From positions 248,001-312,000 of the forward strand of contig JARPUW010000258.1 in assembly GCA_030533445.1 (NCBI GenBank): a stretch of DNA of 64,000 nt, in the 5' to 3' direction. The position numbers and the translations under genes are program-made. Shown piece by piece: positions 8,309 through 20,375 of this stretch (within the stretch, counting starts at the first letter, position 1; every line of letters starts with the position of its first letter). The DNA comes from Cyprinodon diabolis. Taxonomy: Eukaryota > Chordata > Actinopteri > Cyprinodontiformes > Cyprinodontidae. The notes under the pieces are model-generated. The model worked only from the letters and a program-made list of their open reading frames with translations, had not been told where the DNA came from and did not search any database.

Positions 8309-11300
8309 TTATAATTCTCCCGTATACCCAAAACTTCGGCACGTAACTAGTCCCGCACGGTTTGGCGGATCGGGCCCAAAGTTGGCACACGCGTTGGGAC
8401 CAATGGGGTGATGTGTGCTTGTATAAAACTTTCTCATTAGTCCGAAGGTTTGCGAATTATTAGCGAAAACGTCGCAAAAAAATCCCATAGGAAATGAATG
8501 GGAAGAGGTAAAAAAAAGCATAAAAAACAGCACTTCACTGTGTCGGCATACATTCACCTAGAAAAACAGTTTGAAGCTCAGTTTGTAGATAAATCCTTCG
8601 TCTATTTAAAACTGAAGACGGTAAGTTGATAACTGCTACGGTTTTTGTATAATCACACCTCAAGCGCCACAAAGTTTTAGCAAAATCCAGCCTGCTAGAG
8701 TGGAGCAACTGAAAAGCTAGAGTGTGAGGCAGGCGTTTTTTAAACACAAAAAAACATTTTAAACTCGCCCTCACGGCCACATATTTATAGCTAGAGTCAC
8801 CATTTTTGGTCAGTTTGTAGACTGAAATCTCTGGACCCACACAATATCTTCGGAATTACGGTAGGATTAATACTTTTCCTTAAAAACCCTCCAGACCGAC
8901 CTAAAGTCGATGAAAATCAGAGCCGTTTTTCATTGGTTTTGGAGCAGAAGAGGGGAGAAAAACGAATCAGACTATGTGTTTTAAACTCGTCATAAATATT
9001 TTTCTGAATGACACACATACACCAAAGTTGGCATAGTTGGAGTCGAAGGATGACTGACGCTCACGGTGAAAATTTTTTTGGAATAACTCATACGGTTTTT
9101 GCTCAGCAGTCGTTTGTTCGGAGGACATTTTAAGCACCTGAAAGCTGAGTGACAGTGACCTGCTGCAGCTAGCTCAATTAGAAGCTTAGGTGTGATGAAA
9201 CGTTTTTTCTTTTTCTTTCTCTTCCCATTCAGTTTGTAGATGATCTACAGCCATGAAAGTTACTCCAATTGAAGACAAGATATAGCTGTCGCTTAGATAA
9301 AAAGAATTTTTCAGATACCTTTTACGGTTTTTACTCAGCAGTCGTTTGTTCGGAGGGGTGCTTTAGCAGCTAAAAGGTGAGTGAGAGTGAGGTCCTGCAG
9401 TTAAAAGAAAGGGAGGAGCAGGTGGGCCAACCATTTTGTTTGTGCTTCGTTTTGGGTTGTGAAAGACCTACAGACATGAAGGTTACCCCAGTCTGAGACA
9501 AGGGATAGATGTTGCTTTCACTGAAAGAATTTTTCAGATACCTTTTACGGTTTTTGCTCAGCAGTCGTTTGTTCGGAGGGTAAGCACCTGGAAGCTAGCT
9601 GACAGTTAGCTTCTGCAGCAGCCTGCTAGAGTGCAGCTGCTGAAATCTTAGTGTGAGGCGGCCATTTTTTTAAGATCAAACATCTTATTCTCGCCCTCAC
9701 GGCCACATATTTGGAGCTACAGTCACCATTTTTGGTCAGTTTGTAGACTGAAACCTCTGGACTCACACAATGTCTTCGGAATTACGGTAGGATTAATACT
9801 TTTCCTTAAAAACCCTCCAGACCAACCTAAAGTCGATGAGAGTTTCAGCCTTTCTCTATTCTTTTTGAGCTGAAGATGGGAGAGAAACGAATCAGACTAT
9901 GTGTTTTCAACTCGTCATAAATATTTTTCTGAATGACACACATACACCAAAGTTGGTATAGTTGGAGTCGAAGGATTGCTGATGCTCATGGTGAAAATGT
10001 TTTTTGAATAACTCATACGGTTTTTGATCAGTAGTCGTTTGTTCGGTGCCGTTCTTCCCATACAAAAAAGCCTGGGAAGAAGAAACCAATAGTGAGTGCA
10101 GCTGTTGTCTGTGTCAGTGAGAGGCTCGTTAAGCGTTGTCAAGGTTACCAAGCTTCAAACAGATTTTACCTCTGCTGTTTTAAACAGCACATATTAATCT
10201 AATGGAGGGTGAAAGGACTGATTTAACATTGGGAAATGGATACTATATGACTGCTGTCCATGACACTTCCCTTGCCACTCAGCACTGATAGACTTTCAAA
10301 ATAAGACTCCAGGGACCCTACAAAATAAAAGCCTCTATATTTTTTACATATATTTATTGCCCTATATGGCTCAACATTATGACCCAAACTCAACCCCGTT
10401 TTAGAGAATAGACTCTAGGAGACTGTTTAAAACACACCCTATAGCAAATTTCAAAATAAAAGCCTCCCATTTCCGCTTCATCTACTGCCCTAATAACATG
10501 GAAAAAGAGTGATTTAACGATTGGAAAGTAATCAACTATCATTGACGGGTCTGAACATTTTCTATAAACACAACTCTGTTGGACTTTCAAAATAAGACTC
10601 CAGGGACCCTACAAAATAAAAGCCTCTAGATTATAGTAATGCATTAATTGATGCAAATGGCTCAACATTATGACCCAAACTCTTCCAGGTTGTTTTTATT
10701 AGACTCTAGTGACCTTTTCAAAACACACCCCAGAGCAAATTTCACAATAAAAGTCTCCCATTTACTCTGTAATACAGCAACTATTCACCTAATAACATGG
10801 AAAACCAGTGATTTAACATTTGGAAATGGATTCTATATCACTGCTGGGCGTGACCCATCTTTTGATGCACATTCATGATAGACTTTCAAAATAAGACTAC
10901 AAGGACTCTACAGAATAAAAGCCTCTTCCTTATACACACTCATACATTCTGGCATATTGCTCATTGCCATTGGTGATTTCATCACTGCAATGGCTCTTAG
11001 AAGGCGGGCGGAGCCCGCCAAAGGTGATTACATCACTGCAATGGCTCTTAGCAGGCGGGCGGAGCCCGCCATTGGTGATTTCATCACTGCAATGGCTCTT
11101 AGAAGGCGGGCAGAGCCCGCCATTGGTGATTTTTTTCTTCACTGAGATGGCTCCTCGCAGGCGGGCGAAGCCCGCCAACTGGGCTTTACCCACTGTGTTT
11201 CAATATGGACAACCCATATTACCCTTGTGCATCATACGCTGTGCACGTCTATTTCCCAGATTTCAGCACAAGTGGCACACAGCTCTCTTTACCCATGAAC

Positions 11301-11453
11301 TTGCCCTCTTTCCTTCCCTCAGCAGCCCTCAAAGGCGTAAGCAGTTGGTCTGGGGAGCCCCGACGTCACTTGCCAGGGCCGTATTGGCCCGGTTCCCCAG
11401 ACGGGCAGTAGGTGGCCCCCCTCAAAATTTCTTTAGAAATTTTCTAGTTATTA
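8309..11453. repeat. Unit U3 (3145 bp)
   Basis: Complete unit with no minisatellite. It is 27 bp shorter than the usual minisatellite-free unit because one ladder hairpin with its short spacer is missing. Its leader has GGGAAGAGGT near 8500, a rare variant shared with U14. Further 3' it has ATTATAGTAATG near 10632, shared with U11. The unit is therefore a mosaic of two lineages. Confidence 0.93.
10963..11176. repeat. GC-hairpin ladder, 4 hairpins (U3)
   Basis: One hairpin and its short AATGGTAACA spacer are absent (27 bp). The remaining loops are GGA, GGA, AGA, GAA. Confidence 0.92.
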
Positions 11454-13161
11454 TTATAATTCTCCCGTATACCCAAAACTTCGGCGCGTAACTAGTCCCG
11501 CACGGTTTGGCGGATCGGGCCCAAAGTTGGCACACGCGTCGGGACCAATGGGGTGATGTGTGCTTGTATAAAACTTTCTCATTAGTCCGAAGGTTTGCGA
11601 ATTATTAGCGAAAACGTCGCAAAAAAATCCCATAGGAAATGAATGGGGAGAGGAAAAAAAAAGCATAAAAAAACAGCACTTCACTGTGTCGGCATACATT
11701 CACCTAGAAAAACAGTTTGAAGCTCAGTTTGTAGATAAATCCTTCGTCTATTTAAAACTGAAGACAGTATGTTGATAACTGCTACGGTTTTTGTATAATC
11801 AGACCTCAAGCGCCACAAAGTTTTAGCAAAATCCAGCCTGCTAGAGTGGAGCAACTGAAAAGCTAGAGTGTGAGGCAGGCGTTTTTTAAACACAAAAAAA
11901 CATTTTAAACTCGCCCTCACGGCCACATATTTATACCTAGAGTCACCATTTTTGGTCAGTTTGTAGACTGAAATCTCTGGACCCACACAATATCTTCGGA
12001 ATTACGGTAGGATTAATACTTTTCCTTAAAAACCCTCCAGACCGACCTAAAGTCGATGAAAATCAGAGCTGTTTTTCATTGGTTTTGGAGCAGAAGAGGG
12101 GAGAAAAACGAATCAGACTATGTGTTTTAAACTCGTCATAAATATTTTTCTGAATGACACACATACACCAAAGTTGGCATAGTTGGAGTCGAAGGATGAC
12201 TGACGCTCACGGTGAAAAATTTTTTTGAATAACTCATACGGTTTTTGCTCAGCAGTCGTTTGTTCGGAGGACATTTTAAGCACCTGAAAGCTGAGTGACA
12301 GTGACCTGCTGCAGCTAGCTCAATTAGAAGCTTAGGTGTGATGAAACGTTTTTTCTTTTTCTTTCTCTTCCCATTCAGGTTGTAGATGACCTACAGCCAT
12401 GAAAGTTACTCCAATCGAAGACAAGATATAGCTGTCGCTTAGATAAAAAGAATTTTTCAGATACCTTTTACGGTTTTTACTCAGCAGTCGTTTGTTCGGA
12501 GGGGTGCTTTAGCAGCTAAAAGGTGAGTGAGAGTGAGGTCCTGCAGTTAAAAGAAAGGGAGGAGCAGGTGGGCCAACCATTTTGTTTGTGCTTCGTTTTG
12601 GGTTGTGAAAGACCTACAGACATGAAGGTTACCCCAGTCTGAGACAAAGGATAGATGTTGCTTTCACTGAAAGAATTTTTCAGATATCTTTTACGGTTTT
12701 TGCTCAGCAGTCGTTTGTTCGGAGGGTAAGCACCTGGAAGCTAGCTGACAGTTAGCTTCTGCAGCAGCCTGCTAGAGTGCAGCTGCTGAAATCTTAGTGT
12801 GAGGCGGCCATTTTTTTCAGATCAAACATCTTATTCTCGCCCTCACGGCCACATATTTGGAGCTACAGTCACCATTTTTGGTCAGTTTGTAGACTGAAAC
12901 CTCTGGACTCACACAATGTCTTCGGAATTACGGTAGGATTAATACTTTTCCTTAAAAACCCTCCAGACCAACCTAAAGTCGATGAGAGTTTCAGCCTTTC
13001 TCTATTCTTTTTGAGCTGAAGATGGGAGAGAAACGAATCAGACTATGTGTTTTCAACTCGTCATAAATATTTTTCTGAATGACACACATACACCAAAGTT
13101 GGTATAGTTGGAGTCGAAGGATTGCTGATGCTCATGGTGAAAATGTTTTTTAAATAACTCC

Positions 13162-13390
13162 TACGGTTTTTGCTCAGCAGTCGTTTGTTCGGAGGGGTGC
13201 TTTAGCAGCTACAGTAAAATGTGAGTGAGAGTGAAGTGCTGCAGTTAAAACAAAGGGAGGAGCAGGTGGGACCAACCATGTTGTTTGTGCTTCGTTTTGG
13301 GTTGTGAAAGACCTACAGACATGAAAGTTCCCCCAGTCTGAGAAAAAGGATTGCTGTTGCTTAGACTGAAATAATTTTTTAGATTCCATT
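13162..13390. repeat. Extra diverged 230-bp monomer in U4
   Basis: Between the seventh monomer core (13162) and the TTCCCATA phrase (near 13428) U4 holds an additional monomer, with a second core at 13391. It resembles monomers 4-5 (GGAGGGGTGCTTTAGCAGCTA, GACCTACAGACATGAAAG) but has many private changes such as GGGACCAACCATG and TTCAGCGCTCC. The 229-bp spacing matches the monomer period exactly. Confidence 0.88.
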
Positions 13391-14335
13391 TACGGTTTTC
13401 CTTCAGCGCTCCTTTGTTCGGAGCAGACTTCCCATAAAAAAAGCCTGAGAAGAAGAAACCAATAGTGAGTGCAGCTGTTGTCTGTGTCAGTTAGAGGCTC
13501 ATTAAGCGTTGTCAAGGTAACCAAGCTTCAAACAGATGTTACCTCTGCTGTTTTAAACAGCACATATTAATCTAATGGAGGGTGAAAGGACTGATTTAAC
13601 ATTGGGAAATGGATAGTATATGACTGATGTCCATGACACTTCCCTTGCCACTCAACACTGATAGACTTTCAAAATAAGACTCCAGGGACCCTACAAAATA
13701 AAAGCCTCTATATTTTTTACATATATTTATTGCCCTATATGGCTCAACATTATGACCCAAACTCAACCCCATTTTAGAGAATAGACTCTAGGAGACTGTT
13801 TAAAACACACCCTATGGCAAATTTCAAAATAAAAGCCTCCCATTTCCGCTTCATCTACTGCCCTAATAACATGGAAAAAGAGTGATTTAACGATTGGAAA
13901 GTCATCAACTATCATTGATGGGTCTGAACATTTTCTCTAAACACAACTCTGTTGGACTTTCAAAATAAGACTCCAGGGACCCTACAAAATAAAAGCCTCT
14001 AGATTATACTAATGCATTAATTGATGCAAATGGCTCAACATTATGACCCAAACTCTTCCAGGTTGTTTTTATTAGACTCTAGTGACCTTTTCAAAACACA
14101 CCCCAGAGCAAATTTCACAATAAAAGTCTCCCATTTACTCTGTAATACAGCAACTATTCACCTAATAACATGGAAAACCAGTGATTTAACATTTGGAAAT
14201 GGATTCTACATCACTGCTGGGCATGACCCATCTTTTGATGCACATCCATGATGGACTTTCAAAAAAGGACTACAGGGACTCTACAGAATAAAAGCCTCTT
14301 CCTTATACACACTCATACATTCTGGCATATTGCTC

Positions 14336-14627
14336 ATTGCCACTTGTAATTTCATCACTGCAATGGCTCTTAGAAGGCGGGCGGAGCCCGCCAATGGTGA
14401 TTTCATCACTGCAATGGATTTTACAAGGCGGGCGGAGCCCGCCAATGGTAGCAGGCGGGCGGAGCCCGCCGATGGTGATTACATCACTGCAATGGCTATT
14501 AGCAGGCGGGCAGAGCCCGCTATTGGTGATTTCATCACTGCAATGGCTTTTAGAAGGCGGGCGGAGCCCGCCAATGGTGATTTTTTTCATCACTGCAATG
14601 GCTCCTAGCAGGCGGGTGGAGCACGCC
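14336..14627. repeat. GC-hairpin ladder, 6 hairpins, degenerate (U4)
   Basis: An extra 51-bp period with TTTTACAAGGCGGGCGG lies near 14420. The last hairpin is damaged in both arms (GGCGGGT and GCACGCC) and the fourth ends GCCCGCT. This is the most degenerate ladder in the window. Confidence 0.9.
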
Positions 14628-16883
14628 AACTGAGCTTTACCCACTGTGGTTCAATATGGACAACCGATATTACGCTTGTGCATCATACGCTGTGCACGTC
14701 TATTTCCCAGATTTCAGCACAAGTGGCACACAGCTCTCTTTGCCCATGAACTTGACCTCTTTCCTTCCCTCTGCAGCCCTTAAAGGCGTAAGCAGTTGGT
14801 CTGGGGAGCCCCGACGTCACTTGCCAGGGCCGTATTGGCCCGGTTCCCCAGACGGGCAGTAGGTGGCCCCCCTCAAAATTTCTTTAGAAATTTTCTAGTT
14901 ATTATAATTCTCCCGTATACCCAAAACTTCGGCGCGTAACTAGTCCCGCACGGTTTGGCGGATCGGGCCCAAAGTTGGCACACGCGTCGGGACCAATGGG
15001 GTGATGTGTGCTTGTATAAAACTTTCTCATTAGTCCGAAGGTTTGCGAATTATTAGCGAAAACGTCGCAAAAAAATCCCATAGGAAATGAATGGGGAGAG
15101 GAAAAAAAAAGCATAAAAAACAGCACTTCACTGTGTCGCCATACATTCACCTAGAAAAACAGTTTGAAGCTCAGTTTGTAGATAAATCCTTCGTCTATTT
15201 AAAACTGAAGACGGTATGTTGATAACTGCTACGGTTTTTGTATAATCAGACCTCAAGCGCCACAAAGTTTTAGCAAAATCCAGCCTGCTAGAGTGGAGCA
15301 ACTGAAAAGCTAGAGTGTGAGGCAGGCGTTTTTTAAACACAAAAAAACATTTTAAACTCGCCCTCACGGCCACATATTTATAGCTAGAGTCACCATTTTT
15401 GGTCAGTTTGTAGACTGAAATCTCTGGACCCACACAATATCTTCTGAATTACGGTAGGATTAATACTTTTCCTTAAAAACCCTCCAGACCGACCTAAAGT
15501 CGATGAAAATCAGAGCCGTTTTTCATTGGTTTTGGAGCAGAAGAGGGGAGAAAAACGAATCAGACTATGTGTTTTAAACTCGTCATAAATATTTTTCTGA
15601 ATGACACACATACACCAAAGTTGGCATAGTTGGAGTCGAAGGATGACTGACGCTCACGGTGAAAAAATTTTTTGAATAACTCATACGGTTTTTGCTCAGC
15701 AGTCGTTTGTTCGGAGGACATTTTAAGCACCTGAAAGCTGAGTGACAGTGACCTGCTGCAGCTAGCTCAATTAGAAGCTTAGGTGTGATGAAACGTTTTT
15801 TCTTTTTCTTTCTCTTCCCATTCAGTTTGTAGATGACCTACAGCCATGAAAGTTACTCCAATTGAAGACAAGATATAGCTGTCGCTTAGATAAAAAGAAT
15901 TTTTCAGATACCTTTTACGGTTTTTACTCAGCAGTCGTTTGTTCGGAGGGGTGCTTTAGCAGCTAAAAGGTGAGTGAGAGTGAGGTCCTGCAGTTCAAAC
16001 AAAGGGAGGAGCAGGTGGGCCAACCATTTTGTTTGTGCTTCGTTTTGGGTTGTGAAAGACCTACAGACATGAAGGTTACCCCAGTCTGAGACAAAGGATA
16101 GATGTTGCTTTCACTGAAAGAATTTTTCAGATATCTTTTACGGTTTTTGCTCAGCAGTCGTTTGTTCGGAGGGTAAGCACCTGGAAGCTAGCTGACAGTT
16201 AGCTTCTGCAGCAGCCTGCTAGAGTGCAGCTGCTGAAATCTTAGTGTGAGGCGGCCATTTTTTTAAGATCAAACATCTTATTCTCGCCCTCACGGCCACA
16301 TATTTGGAGCTACAGTCACCATTTTTGGTCAGTTTGTAGACTGAAACCTCTGGACTCACACAATGTCTTCGGAATTACGGTAGGATTAATACTTTTCCTT
16401 AAAAACCCTCCAGACCAACCTAAAGTCGATGAGAGTTTCAGCCTTTCTCTATTCTTTTTGAGCTGAAGATGGGAGAGAAACGAATCAGACTATGTGTTTT
16501 CAACTCGTCATAAATATTTTTCTGAATGACACACATACACCAAAGTTGGTATAGTTGGAGTTGAAGGATTGCTGATGCTCATGGTGAAAATGTTTTTTGA
16601 ATAACTCATACGGTTTTTGATCAGTAGTCGTTTGTTCGGTGCCGTTCTTCCCATACAAAAAAGCCTGGGAAGAAGAAACCAATAGTGAGTGCAGCTGTTG
16701 TCTGTGTCAGTGAGAGGCTCGTTAAGCGTTGTCAAGGTTACCAAGCTTCAAACAGATTTTACCTCTGCTGTTTTAAACAGCACATATTAATCTAATGGAG
16801 GGTGAAAGCACTGATTTAACATTGGGAAATGGATACTATATGACTGCTGTACATGACACTTACCTTGCCACTCAGCACTGATA

Positions 16884-17465
16884 GACTTTCAAAATAAGAC
16901 TCCAGGGACCCTACAAAATAAAAGCCTCTATATTTTTTACATATATTTATTGCCCTATATGGCTCAACATTATGACCCAAACTCAACCCCGTTTTAGAGA
17001 ATAGACTCTAGGAGACTGTTTAAAACACACCCTATAGCAAATTTCAAAATAAAAGCCTCCCATTTCCGCTTCATCTACTGCCCTAATAACATGGAAAAAG
17101 AGTGATTTAACGATTGGAAAGTAATCAACTATCATTGACGGGTCTGAACATTTTCTATAAACACAACTCTGTTGGACTGTCAAAATAAGACTCCAGGGAC
17201 CCTACAAAATAAAAGCCTCTATATTTTTTACATATATTTATTGCCCTATATGGCTCAACATTATGACCCAAACTCAACCCCGTTTTAGAGAATAGACTCT
17301 AGGAGACTGTTTAAAATACACCCTATAGCAAATTTCAAAATAAAAGCCTCCCATTTCCGCTTCATCTACTGCCCTAATAACATGGAAAAAGAGTGATTTA
17401 ACGATTGGAAAGTAATCAACTATCATTGACGGGTCTGAACATTTTCTATAAACACAACTCTGTTG
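16884..17465. repeat. 291-bp tandem duplication in U5
   Basis: Two near-identical 291-bp copies, 16884-17174 and 17175-17465, stand where other units have one. The second copy begins with the variant GACTGTCAAAATAAG. The extra copy explains most of the excess length of U5. Confidence 0.93.
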
Positions 17466-17846
17466 GACTTTCAAAATAAGACTCCGGGGACCCTACAACA
17501 TAAAAGCCTCTAGATTATACTAATGCATTAATTGATGCAAATGGCTCAACATTATGACCCAAACTCTTCCAGGTTGTTTTTATTAGACTCTAGTGACCTT
17601 TTCAAAACACACCCCAGAGCAAATTTCACAATAAAAGTCTCCCATTTACTCTGTAATACAGCAACTATTCACCTAATAACATGGAAAACCAGTGATTTAA
17701 GATTTGGAAATGGATTCCATATCACTGCTGGGCGTGACCCATCTTTTGATGCACATTCATGATAGACTTTCAAAATAAGACTACAAGGACTCTACAGAAT
17801 AAAAGCCTCTTCCTTATACACACTCATACATTCTGGCATATTGCTC

Positions 17847-18087
17847 ATTGCCATTGGTGATTTCATAACTGCAATGGCTCTTAGAAGGCGGGCGGAGCCC
17901 GCCAATGGTAACAGGCGGGCGGAGCCCGCCAAAGGTGATTACATCACTGCAATGGCTCTTAGCAGGCGGGCGGAGCCCGCCATTGGTGATTTCATCACTG
18001 CAATGGCTCTTAGAAGGCGGGCAGAGCCCGCCATTGGTGATTTTTTTCTTCAATGAGATGGCTCCTAGCAGGCGGGCGAAGCCCGCC
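17847..18087. repeat. GC-hairpin ladder, 5 hairpins (U5)
   Basis: Loops GGA, GGA, GGA, AGA, GAA with intact stems. The first spacer has TTTCATAACTGC and the last TTCAATGAG, both shared with U10. Confidence 0.92.
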
Positions 18088-18360
18088 AACTGGGCTTTAC
18101 CCACTGTGTTTCAATATGGACAACCCATATTACCCTTGTGCATCATACGCTGTGCACGTCTATTTCCCAGATTTCAGCACAAGTGGCACACAGCTCTCTT
18201 TGCCCATGAACTTGCCCTCTTTCCTTCCCTCAGCAGCCCTCAAAGGCGTAAGCAGTTGGTCTGGGGAGCCCCGACGTCACTTGCCAGGGCCGTATTGGCC
18301 CGGTTCCCCAGACGGGCAGTAGGTGGCCCCCCTCAAAATTTCTTTAGAAATTTTCTAGTT

Positions 18361-18426
18361 GGGGGGCCACATGCCGAAGGCATGGCCCACCTACTACTAT
18401 TGCACATATTTATTCCGCGTATTATT
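18361..18426. repeat. Minisatellite, 1 copy (end of U5)
   Basis: Single 66-bp copy followed by a longer TTA run than in the empty site of the matching unit U10. Confidence 0.93.
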
Positions 18427-19188
18427 ATTATTATTATAATTCTCCCGTATACCCAAAACTTCGGCACGTAACTAGTCCCGCACGGTTTGGCGGATCGGGC
18501 CCAAAGTTGGCACACGCGTCGGGACCAATGGGGTGATGTGTGCTTGTATAAAACTTTCTCATTAGTCCGAAGGTTTGCGAATTATTAGCGAAAACGTCGC
18601 AAAAAAATCCCATAGGAAATGAATGGGGAGAGGAAAAAAAAAGCATAAAAAACAGCACTTCACTGTGTCGGCATACATTCACCTAGAAAAACAGTTTGAA
18701 GCTCAGTTTGTAGATAAATCCTTCGTCTATTTAAAACTGAAGACGGTATGTTGATAACTGCTACGGTTTTTGTATAATCAGACCTCAAGCGCCACAAAGT
18801 TTTAGCAAAATCCAGCCTGCTAGAGTGGAGCAACTGAAAAGCTAGAGTGTGAGGCAGGCGTTTTTTAAACACAAAAAAACATTTTAAACTCGCCCTCACG
18901 GCCACATATTTATAGCTAGAGTCACCATTTTTGGTCAGTTTGTAGACTGAAATCTCTGGACCCACACAATATCTTCGGAATTACGGTAGGATTAATACTT
19001 TTCCTTAAAAACCCTCCAGACCGACCTAAAGTCGATGAAAATCAGAGCCGTTTTTCATTGGTTTTGGAGCAGAAGAGGGGAGAAAAACGAATCAGACTAT
19101 GTGTTTTAAACTCGTCATAAATATTTTTCTGAATGACACACATACACCAAAGTTGGCATAGTTGGAGTCGAAGGATGGCTGACGCTCA

Positions 19189-19199
19189 CGGTGAAAATG
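19189..19199. other. Deletion junction in U6 (A/B block fusion)
   Basis: Upstream of 19190 the sequence is block A type (GACGCTCACGG). From 19198 it is block B type (TGTTTTTTGAATAAC followed by TTTTTGATCAGTAG). The shared bases GGTGAAAAT lie between. This is the expected product of crossover between the two direct repeats, removing about 925 bp. Confidence 0.9.
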
Positions 19200-20161
19200 T
19201 TTTTTGAATAACTCATACGGTTTTTGATCAGTAGTCGTTTGTTCGGTGCCGTTCTTCCTATACAAAAAAGCCTGGGAAGAAGAAACGAATAGTGAGTGCA
19301 GCTGTTGTCTGTGTCAGTGAGAGGCTCGTTAAGCGTTGTCAAGGTTACCAAGCTTCAAACAGATTTTACCTCTGCTGTTTTAAACAGCACATATTAATCT
19401 AATGGAGGGTGAAAGGACTGATTTAACATTGGGAAATGGATACTATATGACTGCTGTCCATGACACTTCCCTTGCCACTCAGCACTGATAGACTTTCAAA
19501 ATAAGACTCCAGGGACCCTACAAAATAAAAGCCTCTATATTTTTTACATATATTTATTGCCCTATATGGCTCAACATTATGACCCAAACTCAACCCCGTT
19601 TTAGAGAATAGACTCTAGGAGACTGTTTAAAACACACCCTATAGCAAATTTCAAAATAAAAGCCTCCCATTTCCGCTTCATCTACTGCCCTAATAACATG
19701 GAAAAAGAGTGATTTAACGATTGGAAAGTAATCAACTATCATTGACGGGTCTGAACATTTTCTATAAACACAACTCTGTTGGACTTTCAAAATAAGACTC
19801 CAGCGACCCTACAAAATAAAAGCCTCTAGATTATACTAATGCATTAATTGATGCAAATGGCTCAACATTATGACCCAAACTCTTCCAGGTTGTTTTTATT
19901 AGACTCTAGTGACCTTTTCAAAACACACCCAGAGCAAATTTCACAATAAAAGTCTCCCATTTACTCTGTAATACAGCAACTATTCACCTAATAACATGGA
20001 AAACCAGTGATTTAACATTTGGAAATTGATTCTATATAACTGCTGGGCATGACCCATCTTTAGATGCACTTCCATGATAGACTTTCAAAATAAGACTCCA
20101 GGGACTCTACAGAATAAAAGCCTCTTCCTTATACACACTCATACATTCTGGCATATTGCTC

Positions 20162-20375
20162 ATTGCCATTTGTAATTTCATCACTGCAATGGCTCTTAGA
20201 AGGCGGGCGGAGCCCGCCATTGGTGATTTCATCACTGCAATGGCTCTTAGAAGGCGGGCGGAGCCCGCCATTGGTGATTTCATCACTGCAATGGCTCTTA
20301 GCAGGCGGGCAGAGCCCGCCATTGGTGATTTTTTTCATCGCTGCAAGGGCTCCTAGCAGGCGGGCGGAGCCCCCC
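20162..20375. repeat. GC-hairpin ladder, 4 hairpins, second class (U6)
   Basis: Loops GGA, GGA, AGA, GGA at a regular 51-bp period. The final hairpin has a damaged right arm, GCCCCCC. The short AATGGTAACA spacer of the common class is absent. Confidence 0.92.

Larger units (their letters stand above)
11454..14901. repeat. Unit U4 (3448 bp), most diverged unit
   Basis: Complete unit with no minisatellite, yet about 280 bp longer than normal. The excess is one extra 230-bp monomer (about 13162-13390) and one extra 51-bp ladder period. An extra A sits in the A-run near 11670. From about 13140 to 14900 it carries many private substitutions, including in the 291-299 bp repeats, the ladder and the following tract. 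It looks like an older or differently sourced 3' segment joined to a standard 5' segment. Confidence 0.93.
14902..18433. repeat. Unit U5 (3532 bp)
   Basis: Complete unit with one minisatellite copy and a 291-bp internal duplication (16884-17465). It is collinear with U10 at an offset of 15,335-15,336 bases. Shared private variants include ACTCCGGGGACC near 17484, CTACAACATAAAAG near 17496, TTTAAGATTTGG near 17698 and TTCATAACTGC near 17862. The GTCGCCATAC leader variant is shared with U8, U10, U11 and U13. Confidence 0.94.
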
